DNA of 64,000 nt from Agroathelia rolfsii (Eukaryota; Basidiomycota; Agaricomycetes; Amylocorticiales; Amylocorticiaceae), in NCBI GenBank assembly GCA_018343915.1, contig JABRWF010000002.1:496001-560000 (forward strand), written 5' to 3'. Both the position numbers and the translations under genes were made by a program. The notes below the pieces were generated by a model. The model was not told the DNA's origin, ran no database searches, and saw nothing but the letters and a program-made list of their open reading frames with translations. This document shows positions 40,070-51,700 of this stretch, piece by piece; within the stretch, counting starts at the first letter, position 1; each line of letters begins with the position of its first letter.

Positions 40070-41063
40070 ATGGCTGAAACAACTTTTACAAAAACAAGGA
40101 TGACAATACCGTAAGTGTCTAAGAAATTGTTCCATAAGACGGACTAATTTCTTACTTTGGATATTATAATTCATTAGCTGGGGAGTCTCTATTAGTACTG
40201 AGGCTGCGAACTACACGATTTCGTGGTTTCTATCAATAGAAATCCTTATTGAGATATTCAGTATCGCAGCTGCGTCCTCATCCGAGGCACGTCAATCACT
40301 AGGCCTTGTGTCGTCATGGACTCGCAAAATAGTGCTTCCTTACCTTTATCGCATTATCGACCTGTCTCCTTCGACCTTATGCCGTTTTGTCAGCTCCAGG
40401 GCTTGCCTTGGACGACCCCTTCAGCCGTCCGCATCCCCTCTTGTTCGAGCCGCATGGATGGATTTCACTCCCTATGACACCCCCAAGCTGAGCGAGCTTT
40501 GTATACTATTCCCCGAGCTTAGTCATATTTCGGTATCAGCCGCATCATGGGAATGGATGCACTGCAAAGAAATACGGGTCTCCAACGACCATGACCTGTC
40601 GCGCTTTAAATCAGGCTTGCATCTCTCCCTGCGTGCATGTGACAAGTATACATTTGACCCGCTCTATAATCTAAGCCCATCGAGGAAAATTCGTGATCCG
40701 CTGGCACTGCGCATCGCCCTGACGATTACACATTTGCATCTAGAGGCTGTGGGGCAGAAACTCATGCGGGACCTAGAATATTTTTCCGGACTCACTCATG
40801 TCTCGTTGACATCCACAACACAGAGTGTGCTGGATCAAAGAGATTTGCGTGCCTTCCTGGGATTGAGGCCGAAGTTGCAGCGTCTGGTGTTTGTGTTCAG
40901 GGATGCGGAGGACTGTTGTGCTTTGTTTTATTCTGAATCTTTGCAGGTATTAACAGTGCTTCGCGAGGACGACGACAAGATACGGTGGACCTACGCCAAG
41001 GGAACTGATTACGAGGACTGGAGGAGCGAGTGCACTGGGACCAGGTCTATCTGGGATGATTAA
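40070..41063 (+). CDS. F-box-like protein, copy 2 (308 aa)
   Basis: Two exons (40070-40110, 40178-41063) encode 308 residues. The F-box-like start is WFLSIEILIEIFSIAA, with Ser replacing the usual Pro. The rest tracks copy 1 closely: SLGLVSSWTRKIVLPYLYRII, RACDKYTFDPLYNLS, THLHLEAVGQ and RLVFVFRDAEDCCALFYSE. The first exon (MAETTFTKTRMTIP) and its 67-nt intron are inferred because the main frame is closed by a TAA upstream and has no suitable ATG. Copy 1 has neither this exon nor the intron. Probable role: SCF substrate receptor. Confidence 0.65.
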
Positions 41064-41291
41064 ATGATAAAGCTCAGAAGAGATTTTCCTCCTGGAGAAA
41101 CAGTATAGGTGTATTATCACTCGATCATCTATCAGGTGTTTCAGTGATACCGTATGTCAATCAATCTATGAATATATGCATATATACACCGTCTATGAGC
41201 TACAATTCATTAATATTGATCATATATTTCCTTTTTCAAAGACAATGTAAAAACTGCGTGACCCATATATCCTGTGTTTTACGTGAACCAT

Positions 41292-43430
41292 TCAAACACA
41301 GGGAGCATCCACAACGCAGTCGTTTTTCAAAGTTTCTGCCAGGCTCCTCGGGTCAATCACCCATAAGGCTGCTGGTATTGTCTTTTCCAGGGAGTCCTCT
41401 TCCCTTTTGTTTTTGTCCACAGGCGCGTACCATTCCCATTCACCACCAGGAGTATTTGTGCTGGCTCGGGCCATAACCCTCATCACAGCCTTGACACTGC
41501 TACGATTCGCCGTGAGCGTTGTCCACCCGCGCTCCGCGCCACTGAGCAGGCTACGGATCGTGTGTGCCGTAAGTCCCCGTTTCTTTTCCGTAAATACTTC
41601 CGAAGCAGCTACTAATGCCGCTGGACTGGACTCTTGAGGATGTAGTTGAGAACTACTACCTCCGAGGGAACTGGCTTGATCTCCCCGATTGATATTCGCT
41701 TCCGACAAGATGGCCTGGCAAGTCTTCGATAGACTGATGAAGAAAGGATGGAGTTTTGACGTAGTCCTAACCGAAAGTGGTTCCATTCGACGGCCGTCCA
41801 TGTCCACGTCAATGAGGCGTACAGGCAAGAGCGGAAGATATTCGCAAGGATATCGAGAACCAAACCAAAATGCTTCTTTGGCATTGTCCGAGGAAGAGAA
41901 AAGTGCCTCGGCGCGCCGACGCTCGCATGGACCACCTATAGTATTGACAATATCGAGGCAGCGTTTCTTTGCTTCGCTCGTCGTCCAGAACGTGATATCA
42001 CCTCTCTCTATGGCTATAGACGATTCATATTTATCGGAGAAAAGTCTTTCGTGCATATCAAATAAGACGCCTCTGCGCATCTCATTTAGCGTCTGGTTTA
42101 CTAATGCGCGTGCTTGGCTTAATCTCCCAGGATCTTCTTCATCCACCACGGCTGAAGAAGGCTGAGTGAGTCCGTTTTCGCCTTTTCCGTCATTTGAAAT
42201 GCTTGCAGGAATGTCAAGACCTTTCTCCCGTCGTGCTGTCGCCTTTTCTGAAGGCGTGACAAACCGCGTTTTTGCTTCCTCTATCGATGTAGGCAACGGC
42301 ACATGGGTAATATCGGAGACGAGGGCGAGCAAGAACGATAAATCGAGGTTGAGCGAGCGTGTTGGAGCGAGCGCTGGCCGTGGGGCCAAGTTATGGATTG
42401 ATTTTTGGGATAGTAGAACGTCCGATTTTTCACCAAGTTGAACTTCTAATCCCATGCCTATCAACATCTGTATTGTTTGGTCTATTCGAGGGTCGTTCTT
42501 AAATTCATCATTGTGGTCATCATCGCTATTGCCTTGGTTCTCTACTCCACTGCTTGTAGATATCGACTCCAGGAGTATGGGGCGTAGACGGGGCAAGCGA
42601 TATACCACATGTGGAGGGGGGTTCGAATGTGTGCTGGCAGCAGCCATCAAAGCCCGCCCTGAACGCAACAAAGAATTATCGAATTCCCTTTGGGCAAGAG
42701 ATGGCCTCGTAACCCAGTCGGAAGAAGAGTAACCTTCTTCATCGCTTGAGTCGGTATCATAAGAATCGATCTCTCGAAACTCAGCCAACAGGCGCGAAAT
42801 TTTCATCCTGAGGGTATTAAGATTGAGTGAGGGAAATGGAAATGAAGGCGAGATCTCTGGATTATACAGGCCCAATTGATAAAATCGATGAAAACGTACG
42901 TGTCCACTCTAATCCACAGCTTGCCTCCATTGGCGATGACATCAACTTTGACACCAGGTTCTCCCTTTTGCTTCTTCGCGCCTTTCTTTTGAGTACTGTC
43001 ATTTGCTTGCGAGCCTTCTAATGGAAAAGTCTGAAATATAGCTGTGACGGGTACAGGTGCGCATAAAACCTCTTCCCACACGGGCAAGAGATATGGTGCG
43101 TTGGTTGAGATAGGCTTGAGCAAATCTCGAGCGGGATTACTAAGAAACTACTATGAGAGATTTGAATGCTCAGGTCTTTCTATTTCATGTTTTGGTCCGC
43201 TATTTCGATAGATAACAAAAGTGCACCTTTTCGAGAGCATCTAGATCGCGCTTGATAGACTCTTTCAGCGAGCGAAAGCCAGGGACCTTCTCTGGCGGCG
43301 GTACGGATGATGCGTCAGGGGACGCATCGATAATCGGCGGTTGCGGCTTTGTGGGACGATGCGCATCCATAGTCGAAAAAACATGCGCTAGTTTTGCACG
43401 AAGAGCTTCCAGGTCCGAGCCTTGAGCCAT
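41292..43430 (-). CDS. DUF1308 (UPF0415/C7orf25-like) protein (655 aa)
   Basis: Three exons (43227-43430, 42900-43147, 41292-42807) encode 655 residues. The DUF1308 core is seen in LNLDLSFLLALVSDITHVPLP (about residues 340-360) and continues to the C-terminal ALWVIDPRSLAETLKNDCVVDAPCV. A PIN-like nuclease fold has been proposed for this family, and its function is poorly known. The N-terminus (LEALRAKLAHVF, PGFRSLKESIKRDLDALEKFL) and a basic KKGAKKQKGEPGVKVDVIANGGKLWIRV block match the conserved first part of the family. Intron 2 joins WIRVDT to MKISRLL. It converges with F-box copy 2 (228 bp apart). Confidence 0.8.
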
Positions 43431-43783
43431 GTTTCTATATAATGAGTTGCGGGGAGAAAATATAGTGCTCAGAGCAAAATATTTTATCGATCACAGGTGG
43501 ATCTTTTGAGAATTTGGCAGTGTATTTTGAGATGTGGGGTCACAGTTGAAGCCAAACAATTGAAGTGTAATCTGTCGAGCACGTGGTATTACATATTTAT
43601 ATACCCAATCTTATCGCATAGACTCAGGATGATTTCATTAACTTCACATGCTGTGCGCAGTTGAGCATTTGTAATTTTTCTGTCAAAATATAATACTACT
43701 ACAAAGCCAAATAATATACATGGGAATCTTTACTGACATCCGAGATTACATGAACATAACGCAAGAGGCTAATCACAGCGTCA
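43431..43783. other. Intergenic, 353 bp
   Basis: This holds the promoter of the DUF1308 gene and the 3' end of the oxygenase gene, both transcribed leftward. No other feature is visible. Confidence 0.45.
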
Positions 43784-45347
43784 TTAATGATAATGCCTAA
43801 CCTGAAGACCTGCGATGTACTCGGTATCCCACTTTTCGCCCTTGATGAGTTTTGCTGTCCCATAACTCCTTACACGAGCCGCTTCCCATCTGGATGCAAT
43901 ATTTAGCACCACAATGAACCAAATGAAAAGAGAAAAAAAACATACTCGTTTGAGGTGGGTACCTCACCGTCAAACATCTGATGGCCCTCTGTCCTGACCT
44001 TCTCAGAAGGAAGCAAATCAAGCTTTATGCCGTTGATGAAATGTGCGAAGTGGAAAACGCCTAAGCGACGGAGACTTCTCTGATCTTGAGGTGGCTGAAT
44101 AACTATCGGCAAAGAGATTGGTTAGCATCAGAGCTATAATCAATCCGAACAAGCCAAAAAGGATTACCTCGATGAATAGTGCCCTTAAGGATACCGCCGG
44201 ACATGAAAGACAGCTGGTCGCCAATGTTGATTACGATTGCTCCATCGCGGTGCCTGACGTAGCGCCATTTGCCGTCTGGCATGAGAATTTGCAAGGCGGC
44301 GATAGCTGTGATATTTCACGTGAGATGTTTTCCATGAGATACAAGTAACTAGTAACTTGACTCACGCTGCGAAATGAGGATACTAATGCTGTTAAAGTCG
44401 GTATGGCCATTGAGCATCACGCCATCCGTCGTTTTAGCCTCTGATGAAGTTAAGGGATCATATATCATATAGCGCAATAGCTGTCAATACCATGGCAATA
44501 TAAGAAGTTGACATGTAGCTGTTGCAAAATGAAAGCACATACATCGTCCCCTGTTTTCCCTTCATCGTTCTGATGTAGCTTCCAAAGATACTCCTTTGGT
44601 AGACCAAGAACGCCATCAATGAGAGAACATATGGGTCTTAAGACTTGCTGCCGCGATTGCTAATGCATAAAATCAGGCAAAGCGGACCATTTAAGCCGAA
44701 GTGCGCGCATATTACCTCTAGGAACGCTTTGACCTCTGGTACGTAAGGCCGTAAAGGTTTTGGGTGGCGATCGATAGGATCAATGCTTTCATAGTGGTTT
44801 GATAATCAATATATGATTCACCCACGAAAAGTGAGAATATGAAATATTTCTTACTGATTATTGTAGAAATTGTAGTGCTCGATACGATCCCTGACGCCGT
44901 CTTTGATTTCCCAGAAATTCTGTAGCTGAGTATGGATACTATGAGGATAGCGGCAACCAGTCAAGACAGGATAGCAGCTACCTTGTACCCAATGAAGCTG
45001 CCCTTCTCCTTTATTGGAGCACGATGCCTTTCCTTCTCTTCCTGATCAACACCGTCAAATGCTAGCTGACCTAGATCGAACTGTCTTTGCAGCTTTTCGG
45101 TAGGTATTCCATGCCCGACAACATAGAAGAAACCATCCCTCTCGAGTGCTGTAGACACTATCTTGACTAGGCCTTCCTTATTTGGGTCTGATAAGTCGAC
45201 AGTGAGGATGTCGGCCCATTCCAAGTCGGCCGTCGTCGGAGGTGGTGGGACCCAGTGTGGCAGCGGCGCGACGGTGGCGTGGGCTGTGGCGTCATCGTTG
45301 GGCGCAGGGGCGTTTTGTTCTACGCGAACGATGTTCTCGATAGCCAT
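43784..45347 (-). CDS. 2-oxoglutarate/Fe(II)-dependent oxygenase, isopenicillin N synthase-like
   Basis: About eight exons; the first ones are 44982-45347, 44855-44919 and 44716-44785. The N-terminal DIOX_N domain includes VDLSDPNKEGLVKIVSTALERDGFFYVVGHGIP. The catalytic jelly roll has the iron-binding HxD in MLNGHTDFNS and the third iron ligand His in TIHRVIQPP. The 2-oxoglutarate-binding Arg of this family normally lies shortly after that His. The C-terminus (YGTAKLIKGEKWDTEYIAG) matches fungal members. The substrate cannot be told: such enzymes act in secondary metabolism, detoxification or hormone-like pathways. No biosynthetic cluster genes are nearby. It is divergent from DUR3 with 362 bp between the start codons. 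Confidence 0.85.
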
Positions 45348-45709
45348 AGCACTATGGTGGCAGAGATAGTATCAGTTCCCCTGCGCTCTGGATACTACAG
45401 CGCTTGCACAACTTCTTGCATGTTCTTATCTATACTCTCTGTGCTTTAAATTGGTCTTGGTGACAACAGCTTCTGCGAATACTGGCGACATGGCTGAGTC
45501 TGAGCACGCCATCCATGATATCAGAGCTTCTCCAATCTTTGCTCGTTAACACTTTTATCTAGCCGATCCTATATTGACAATTCTTGGATCATTCCGCTTC
45601 TATATTCACAATTGGGCTCTCAAAATGACGCCTGGATCCTGAATCTTCTCATTCACAAGTATCTATCATCTGCTTTAAACGCTTGTAATCAGCTGCGCTA
45701 CACACAAAG
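45348..45709. promoter_or_regulatory. Divergent promoter between the oxygenase and DUR3 genes
   Basis: This 362-bp interval separates the two start codons. GATAA/TTATC-type GATA-factor sites, the classical nitrogen-regulation element, are not clearly clustered. TTATCTA occurs once near 45426 and TATCATCTG near 45662. No strong regulatory claim can be made. Confidence 0.35.
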
Positions 45710-48465
45710 ATGGCAGTTGCACCTCTCCCTCAAGGCGTTGGCTATGCCATCGTACTGGGCCTTGGTCTATTTTTTTCCGTAGCTATGGCTGGAATAACAT
45801 GGGCCCAGGCGAAGTACAGTCGTTATTCTCCAAACTCGGTCTCCGAATTTAACGCCGCCAGTCGATCACTTAAGACTGGGATCGTTGTCGCAGTAAGTCT
45901 ATTCATCACACCGTCTGATGCCTCCGGTAACATTATATCTACATAGGGGATCTTGAGTTCATGTGGGCCATTACTTAGCGATCACAAGACCAATTTTTTA
46001 TGTGCTTTCATTAGGGACCTGGAGTTTGACATTACTGCAAAGTGCTACCCAATCCTATGATATGGGTATATGCGGTGGCTACTGGTAGGTACTCCTCGCG
46101 ATCTGAGCCTTTGCTCTTTGGAGTTATCACCGATCAATCACCACCTGCATCAGGTATGCTGTAGGCGGAGCGTTGCAGATAGCTATTTTCTCTGTCATTG
46201 CTTCAAAAGTGAAGCTTAACGCTAATCGGGCGACGACCTTCCCGGAGGTAGGCTCACTCGTACTCAAAACATCATTTGACGCTCATGTAGTGTGCCTAGG
46301 TTGCATGCATACGTTTTGGTACAGCAGGGCATCTCGCTTTCCTGTGGTGTGGCCTTGTCTGCAATGCCATTGTCTCTTCCTGCATTCTGTTGGGTGGAGG
46401 TGCAGTTGTTAGCTCCCTAACAGGAATGAACCCATACGCCGCTCTCTTTTTGATTCCGTTATCTGTCGCAATTTATGTCGCAACTGGGTGAGTATCCAAG
46501 ATCAATCACTGTAACACGACTCGAATTGACTTCAACGCAAAACTAGGGGATTGAGGGCAACTTTTATCAGCGATGCTATTCATACTTGCTTCCTATTGGG
46601 GATTCTACTTTGCTTTAATCTTATGTAAGCCAGTAAAGCATTCTTCGTTCGCACCTTCTAATCCCATCACAGAATCTTCACCAAATCATCGGTCATCGGT
46701 AGCCCGTCAAAACTCTGGGAACTTCTCACTCTGGCCGCAGAGCAGTCGCCTGTCGCTGGAAACTACCATGGATCTTATCTTACTTTCAGATCAAGGCCCG
46801 GTGCCATATTTGCCGTACAGGTATGCTGAAAATTTATAGAGGCAGGTTAGTGACTTATTCATCTTTATTTCAGTCAATCATTACTGGCTTCGGCCTCGTG
46901 AACTGCGATCAAGCCTATTGGGTAAGTCAGCGTTCGCCTATTTGAATAATCAACTCATTTTACCACGACAGTCTCGAGCCATCGCATCTAACCCATCGAC
47001 CACCGCTAAAGCTTATTTTCTGGGAGGGTCCGCTTGGTTCTCCATCCCATTCGCCATGGGCACCTCTCTTGGCCTTTGCGCGCGGGCCCTTGCGAACGTC
47101 CCCGGATTCTCTATCCCAACCGCGGAAGAGGTTTCTGCAGGACTGAGTAGTGTACATGCAGCAAGCTTTTTGTTCGGCAAAGCTGGTTCGGTATTAATGC
47201 TTCTTCTCGTATTCCTGAGTGTTACTTCCGTAAGTTACCCCGGGCCAGATATTTCTCCTTCGTTGCCTCCCTGACAAATTGAAAAATTTCCCAGGCCCTT
47301 AGTGCAGAGCTAATTGCTACATCATCACTTTTGTCGTATGATGTTTATAGACACTACTTCCGCCCGAACGCGACAAGTCAAGACGTCGTGCGCGTTGGAA
47401 GATACTTTATCCTCTTCTGGGCTGTCTTTTCTGGGGCACTGGCCTCCATCTTCAACGCTGTCGGTATTGTATGTGTCGTATTGCTTCTATGATGTCCTTG
47501 TCCTTTAATTATTTACACCAGAGTCTTGGATGGCTGTTCTACTTCCTTGGCGTTGCGACCGCCTCGGGCGTGTTCCCCATCGCCCTCACTTTCACCTGGC
47601 GAGACCTATCCACCGCTGGTGCCGTGAGCGGCTCGGTCGGGGGCATGATCATCGCTTTAATTGTCTGGCTTGCTACTGCAAAAGCCACGGGAGGAGCTAT
47701 CACCATCGAAACGCTGAGCGATCAATGGGTGCATATATCCTGCCTTTTCCCAAGATGCCTCGACTAACTTGTATGATAGGTATCATTCGCGGGAAACGCA
47801 GCTGCTATCGTCTCGGGTGGTGTTTTGAGCATCGGCCTATCCCTCTGGAAACCTGCACGCTTTGACTGGGAGAAGACGCGCTCGATGGGCGTCATCGACG
47901 GGGGTAACAATAGTGACGACACCGCAAGTACTAGTGCACATTCCGATGAAAAACAGGGACGAACACAAAGCGATGATCAAGTGAAAGGAGCATCTGATAT
48001 CAAGGAGAGTGATAAAGAGCGTGACGTAGAGGAGCAAGGGCGGATACGCATTCGTTCCGCGAGCGAAGAAGACGGGCTGGATTTGGACGCTCTAAATAGA
48101 ACGTTCAAGCGATTCCAGTTCATCTTTTTCGCTTTTGCGCTCATCATTACCATTGTCAGTGTCATCAGTGAATGAGCCTCTGTTTGGAACATCACATATT
48201 CACAAACAATCTTGTCCATGTAGATCATTCCCGTTCCGCTAGGTGCAAGCCCTTACATCTTCTCCAAAGGGTTTTTGACCGCTGTGGTTGTAGTTGTTTT
48301 CGTGCGTCAATTTATATATATATATTCCCTTACTGCTCCAAAATTCTCACTACTCAACAGCTCTGGTTATTCTATGCCGCTTTCCTCGTCGTCTTGCTGC
48401 CAATTATCGAATCTCGTCAAGCTCTCTGGAGGATCACACGGCGGATAATACACGTAAAACATTAG
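45710..48465 (+). CDS. DUR3: Urea/polyamine active transporter DUR3, Na+:solute symporter family (673 aa)
   Basis: Fourteen exons (45710-45892, 45947-45962, 46015-46084, 46154-46247, 46300-46487, 46547-46624, 46673-46820, 46874-46921, 46972-47229, 47295-47468, 47522-47728, 47780-48154, 48224-48301, 48361-48465) encode 673 residues with about 14-15 hydrophobic segments. DUR3 signatures include QAKYSRYSPNSVSEFNAASR, SATQSYDMGICGGYWYAVGG, VATGGLRATFISDAIHT and the acidic loop before the last helices. DUR3 imports urea across the plasma membrane. Exon 2 is just 16 nt (GILSS plus one base); with its neighbours it rebuilds GILSSWTWSLTLLQS. Family length is typically about 650-735 aa, so the gene looks intact. 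Confidence 0.92.
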
Positions 48466-48717
48466 TCAAAAATGAAATTCTCATGAATCCCTTTGTGAAG
48501 AGAAGTTCATGAATGGAATTCAGAGTTAATATAGATGGATCAAAACACTAATAATAAAAATGATGAAATGAAGCGCAAAAAATTCCCGTGGATACAAGGT
48601 AGAGAGGACATTAGGCCGAAGCGAAAAAAAAAAGACTCATAAGTAACTGAAAATCGGGATGCGGGCATGTCATGAGGATAGGACAGCGGAAAAAGGTAAG
48701 CCAAAAGGTCATATATC

Positions 48718-51700
48718 TTAATTGAGATATCCACGACATTTGGCGGAGCCGCAAAGACAGGGGATCTTGTCTTGCTCGATAGGGAAGTGATAATCTGGAA
48801 AAAAAAAACAGAGATATTTTTAGTTTCTTTGTGGAATGCCACCATGAATAACAGGCGCCGTACCATACGTGATCTCATCACCCAACTCGATATCTTGTTT
48901 GGCGTAAATGACGATTTTCTTTTCACCATTGATCGTAATGATCTTGGCCGTGCAATTAGGATCGCATGAGTGATTGATCAAGCGGCTAATCAATAACAAG
49001 CATATCAGCATATGCGCTACATCTAAAAGCAGACGAAGCAACAAAATTACGCACCCCAGATTACCCTTTTTCGTGGCATCCACCACCAAGTCCTCATCGA
49101 TACGGAACAGGTAGCTACTTCCAATCCCCTGGCGCTCGTATGCTTTCTCCCTCTTATCCGCCACTGCAGCACGGATGACTTCACCCACATACTCAATTAC
49201 CATCTCGCCCCTCGAAATTCTCTCCATGGCATACAGACCCCAATCATGAATGGGCGAGCGCGCGAAGCGTAGATGCTTCTTACGTGTCTGCAGCTGGTTG
49301 AATTTAAAGGAAAGCTCCGCTGCGGCTGTCTCCCCTTTTGAGAGCGCCACGGCCCGCTGGACTTGATTGATTTCTTCCAGCCCGAGCGCTCTTCGCCTGG
49401 CATTGGCGCGGTTCGATCGCGAGGAGGTGACATGCTGTGTGGGAGGAGCGACTTCAGCGGCACGTGAGGCAACGGTGTCAGTGTTGCCGCGGATAGCATA
49501 TTGAGCGACGTAGGCGGCTTTTTCGGCGTGGGTGATCTTGTAGTACCCTTCTGTGCGCGCAGAGCCAGTGACGTGCTTTCGGAAGGGCTTGGGCTCAGAC
49601 GGAGAAGACGGGAGGGGGACAGTGGGAAGGAGCGGACTGGGTGTCTCCCCAGTGAGTTGCATAAGTGCGAGCTTAACATAATACAAGTCCTCGTCGTCTT
49701 GACAGACTCCCTCGGCGAAAGGATCAGGAATAGGACTGGGAGAACGCGATTCAGGCTGGACATGGTCGGCAGAAGGCACAGGCAGAGGCGAGTCGACTTC
49801 TGGAGTGACATGTACGGATGTCACTTGAGGTACATCGTAAGCCATATCGCTGGGCAGGACGACATCGTCCACAATAGACTGTTCTAGTACCTGTTTCGCC
49901 TTTGACTTCTTCTTGGCTACCGCCTTTTCTTTAGTAGGCTTTGATGCTTTGGGCTTTTTCTTTGACTGAAGATCTTCTTCGATACCCTCCATAGCATCTT
50001 GCTTCTCCACAATCAGTTCAGCGAGAGGTGTCGAATCATCCTCGTCTTGAGATTCAATATCCTCATCCACTGTTGTTTTTGCCTTCTTGACCACTTCCTT
50101 CTTCCGTTTCTTCTTGGGAGGTTCATCGACTAGGATAGGATTCTCATCAGCTTCCGGCGCAGGAGTGGCACCATCCTGGGCTTCATCGATCGTAGGCGTA
50201 GCCGCTTCCGGAGTGGGCTCAAAGTCTGTCTCGAGAGGCCGCTTCTTGTCCTTGCGAAAAGATAGGCCCTTCAACTTGCGGCTTTCCTGCGGAGCCCCAT
50301 TGACAGCGATTCCATTCTGCTTAGCAGAGGCAATTACTGGTCGTCTCGATTTGTGCTCCACAGCCAAGGTGCGCAATTGAGAACCGATGACACGATCAGT
50401 CAAATCTTTCTGTAAGAGTGAAGACAGCTCCTTCAGAATCATCTGCTGAGCTTGCTCCACGAGCTCTTCGTCCGTCCAAGAGGTCTTTGTATGTGCCAGA
50501 GAAGCAGAAGTCGGAGGCAGATGAACAGAAAGAGTAACAGGGATTTGAGCTATCGTCTTGCCGCTACGACCAAGGACCATAGCCGCTCTTCGCGCAGCAC
50601 CTTTGAAGTCAAATGTAGCATACCATCCCTGATGATCTTGAAGGACCTGATGATAGGTAGCACCAAACGCGACATTGGTAAGTTTCTTCCTAGATAGTAA
50701 CACATGGAAAGAACGACACCTTTTCCAACCCGAATCCCTCAAAGAAAGCCCGCACGTCTTCCTCCCTTACTGCTCCGCCTAATTGTGAACCTTGCCCATC
50801 AATTCTGACATAGTCCCTGCCGTTCTTGATGAGCTCCTCCAAGACGGCCTCGCGCTGTCGTTGCTTGGCTGTCTTGGTCCCATGTCGCGGACGCCGCGAA
50901 ATAGGTGAAGGGGACCGGGACCAAGAGTCATCGCGGGATCGTGAGCGACGACGATGATAGATAGGAGATGGCGAACGTCCCCGATCTCTGTCTTTATCTC
51001 TATCCCTGTCTCGGTCACGATCCCAATCTCGGTCGCGATCCCGGTCTCGGTCTCGATAGTCGTACGGCGTAGACGAAGATGAGCGGTCGCGGTGGTAATT
51101 TTGAGTTCGCGAGGAAGACGAATAGCGATGCGAGAAGGACTTGGCTTTGTACGAATCGCGCATGCGCTGTTGCTCGAGTGGTCTGCGCATCATTGATGGA
51201 TGAATCGATTTCTCGTTTTCCGGCGGCAGGGGTACATAGCTCGGCCTTGCAGGTAAACCCGCAACAGTCGAAGAAAGACCAGACTTGCGCTCAGAGGACG
51301 AAGACGAGGAGGGTTGGCCAGGTGTCATTTGCTGCTGCTGAGACGACGATGTCTTAGTACCCTTCCACAAGGGAGGCTGAGACGGCGTATGTCCCGAGCT
51401 CGATAGAGGTGTGGACATACTGGCGGCAGCCAACGCGCCCGCCTCGGCCGTCTTCACTTCCTTCTCCTTGGCCTCCTTTTCCCTCTCCTTCTCCTTCCGC
51501 CTCGCCTCGCGCTCCCGCCGCTTGCGATTTTCCAGCTCCTTCAAGACTGCAGCTAGCTTCTTTCCCTCCCCGTCCAGCACCACACGCATCTTCTCCTCGT
51601 CAAAACCCATACCACCCATCTTCTTCCCGTTCTCTTTCTCCACGCATCGCATCGCCTCCTCGTGAGTCTGGTACTTGATGAAGACGATTCCGAGCGCACT

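Noticed and set aside
43784..45347. Secondary-metabolite gene cluster around the 2OG oxygenase
   Set aside because: No PKS, NRPS, terpene synthase, P450 or cluster-type regulator is present in the window.
50690..50719. 30-nt intron in SET1 after FGLEK
   Set aside because: Too short for fungal splicing and gives the wrong frame. The 73-nt alternative ending at 50647 keeps the RRM continuous.
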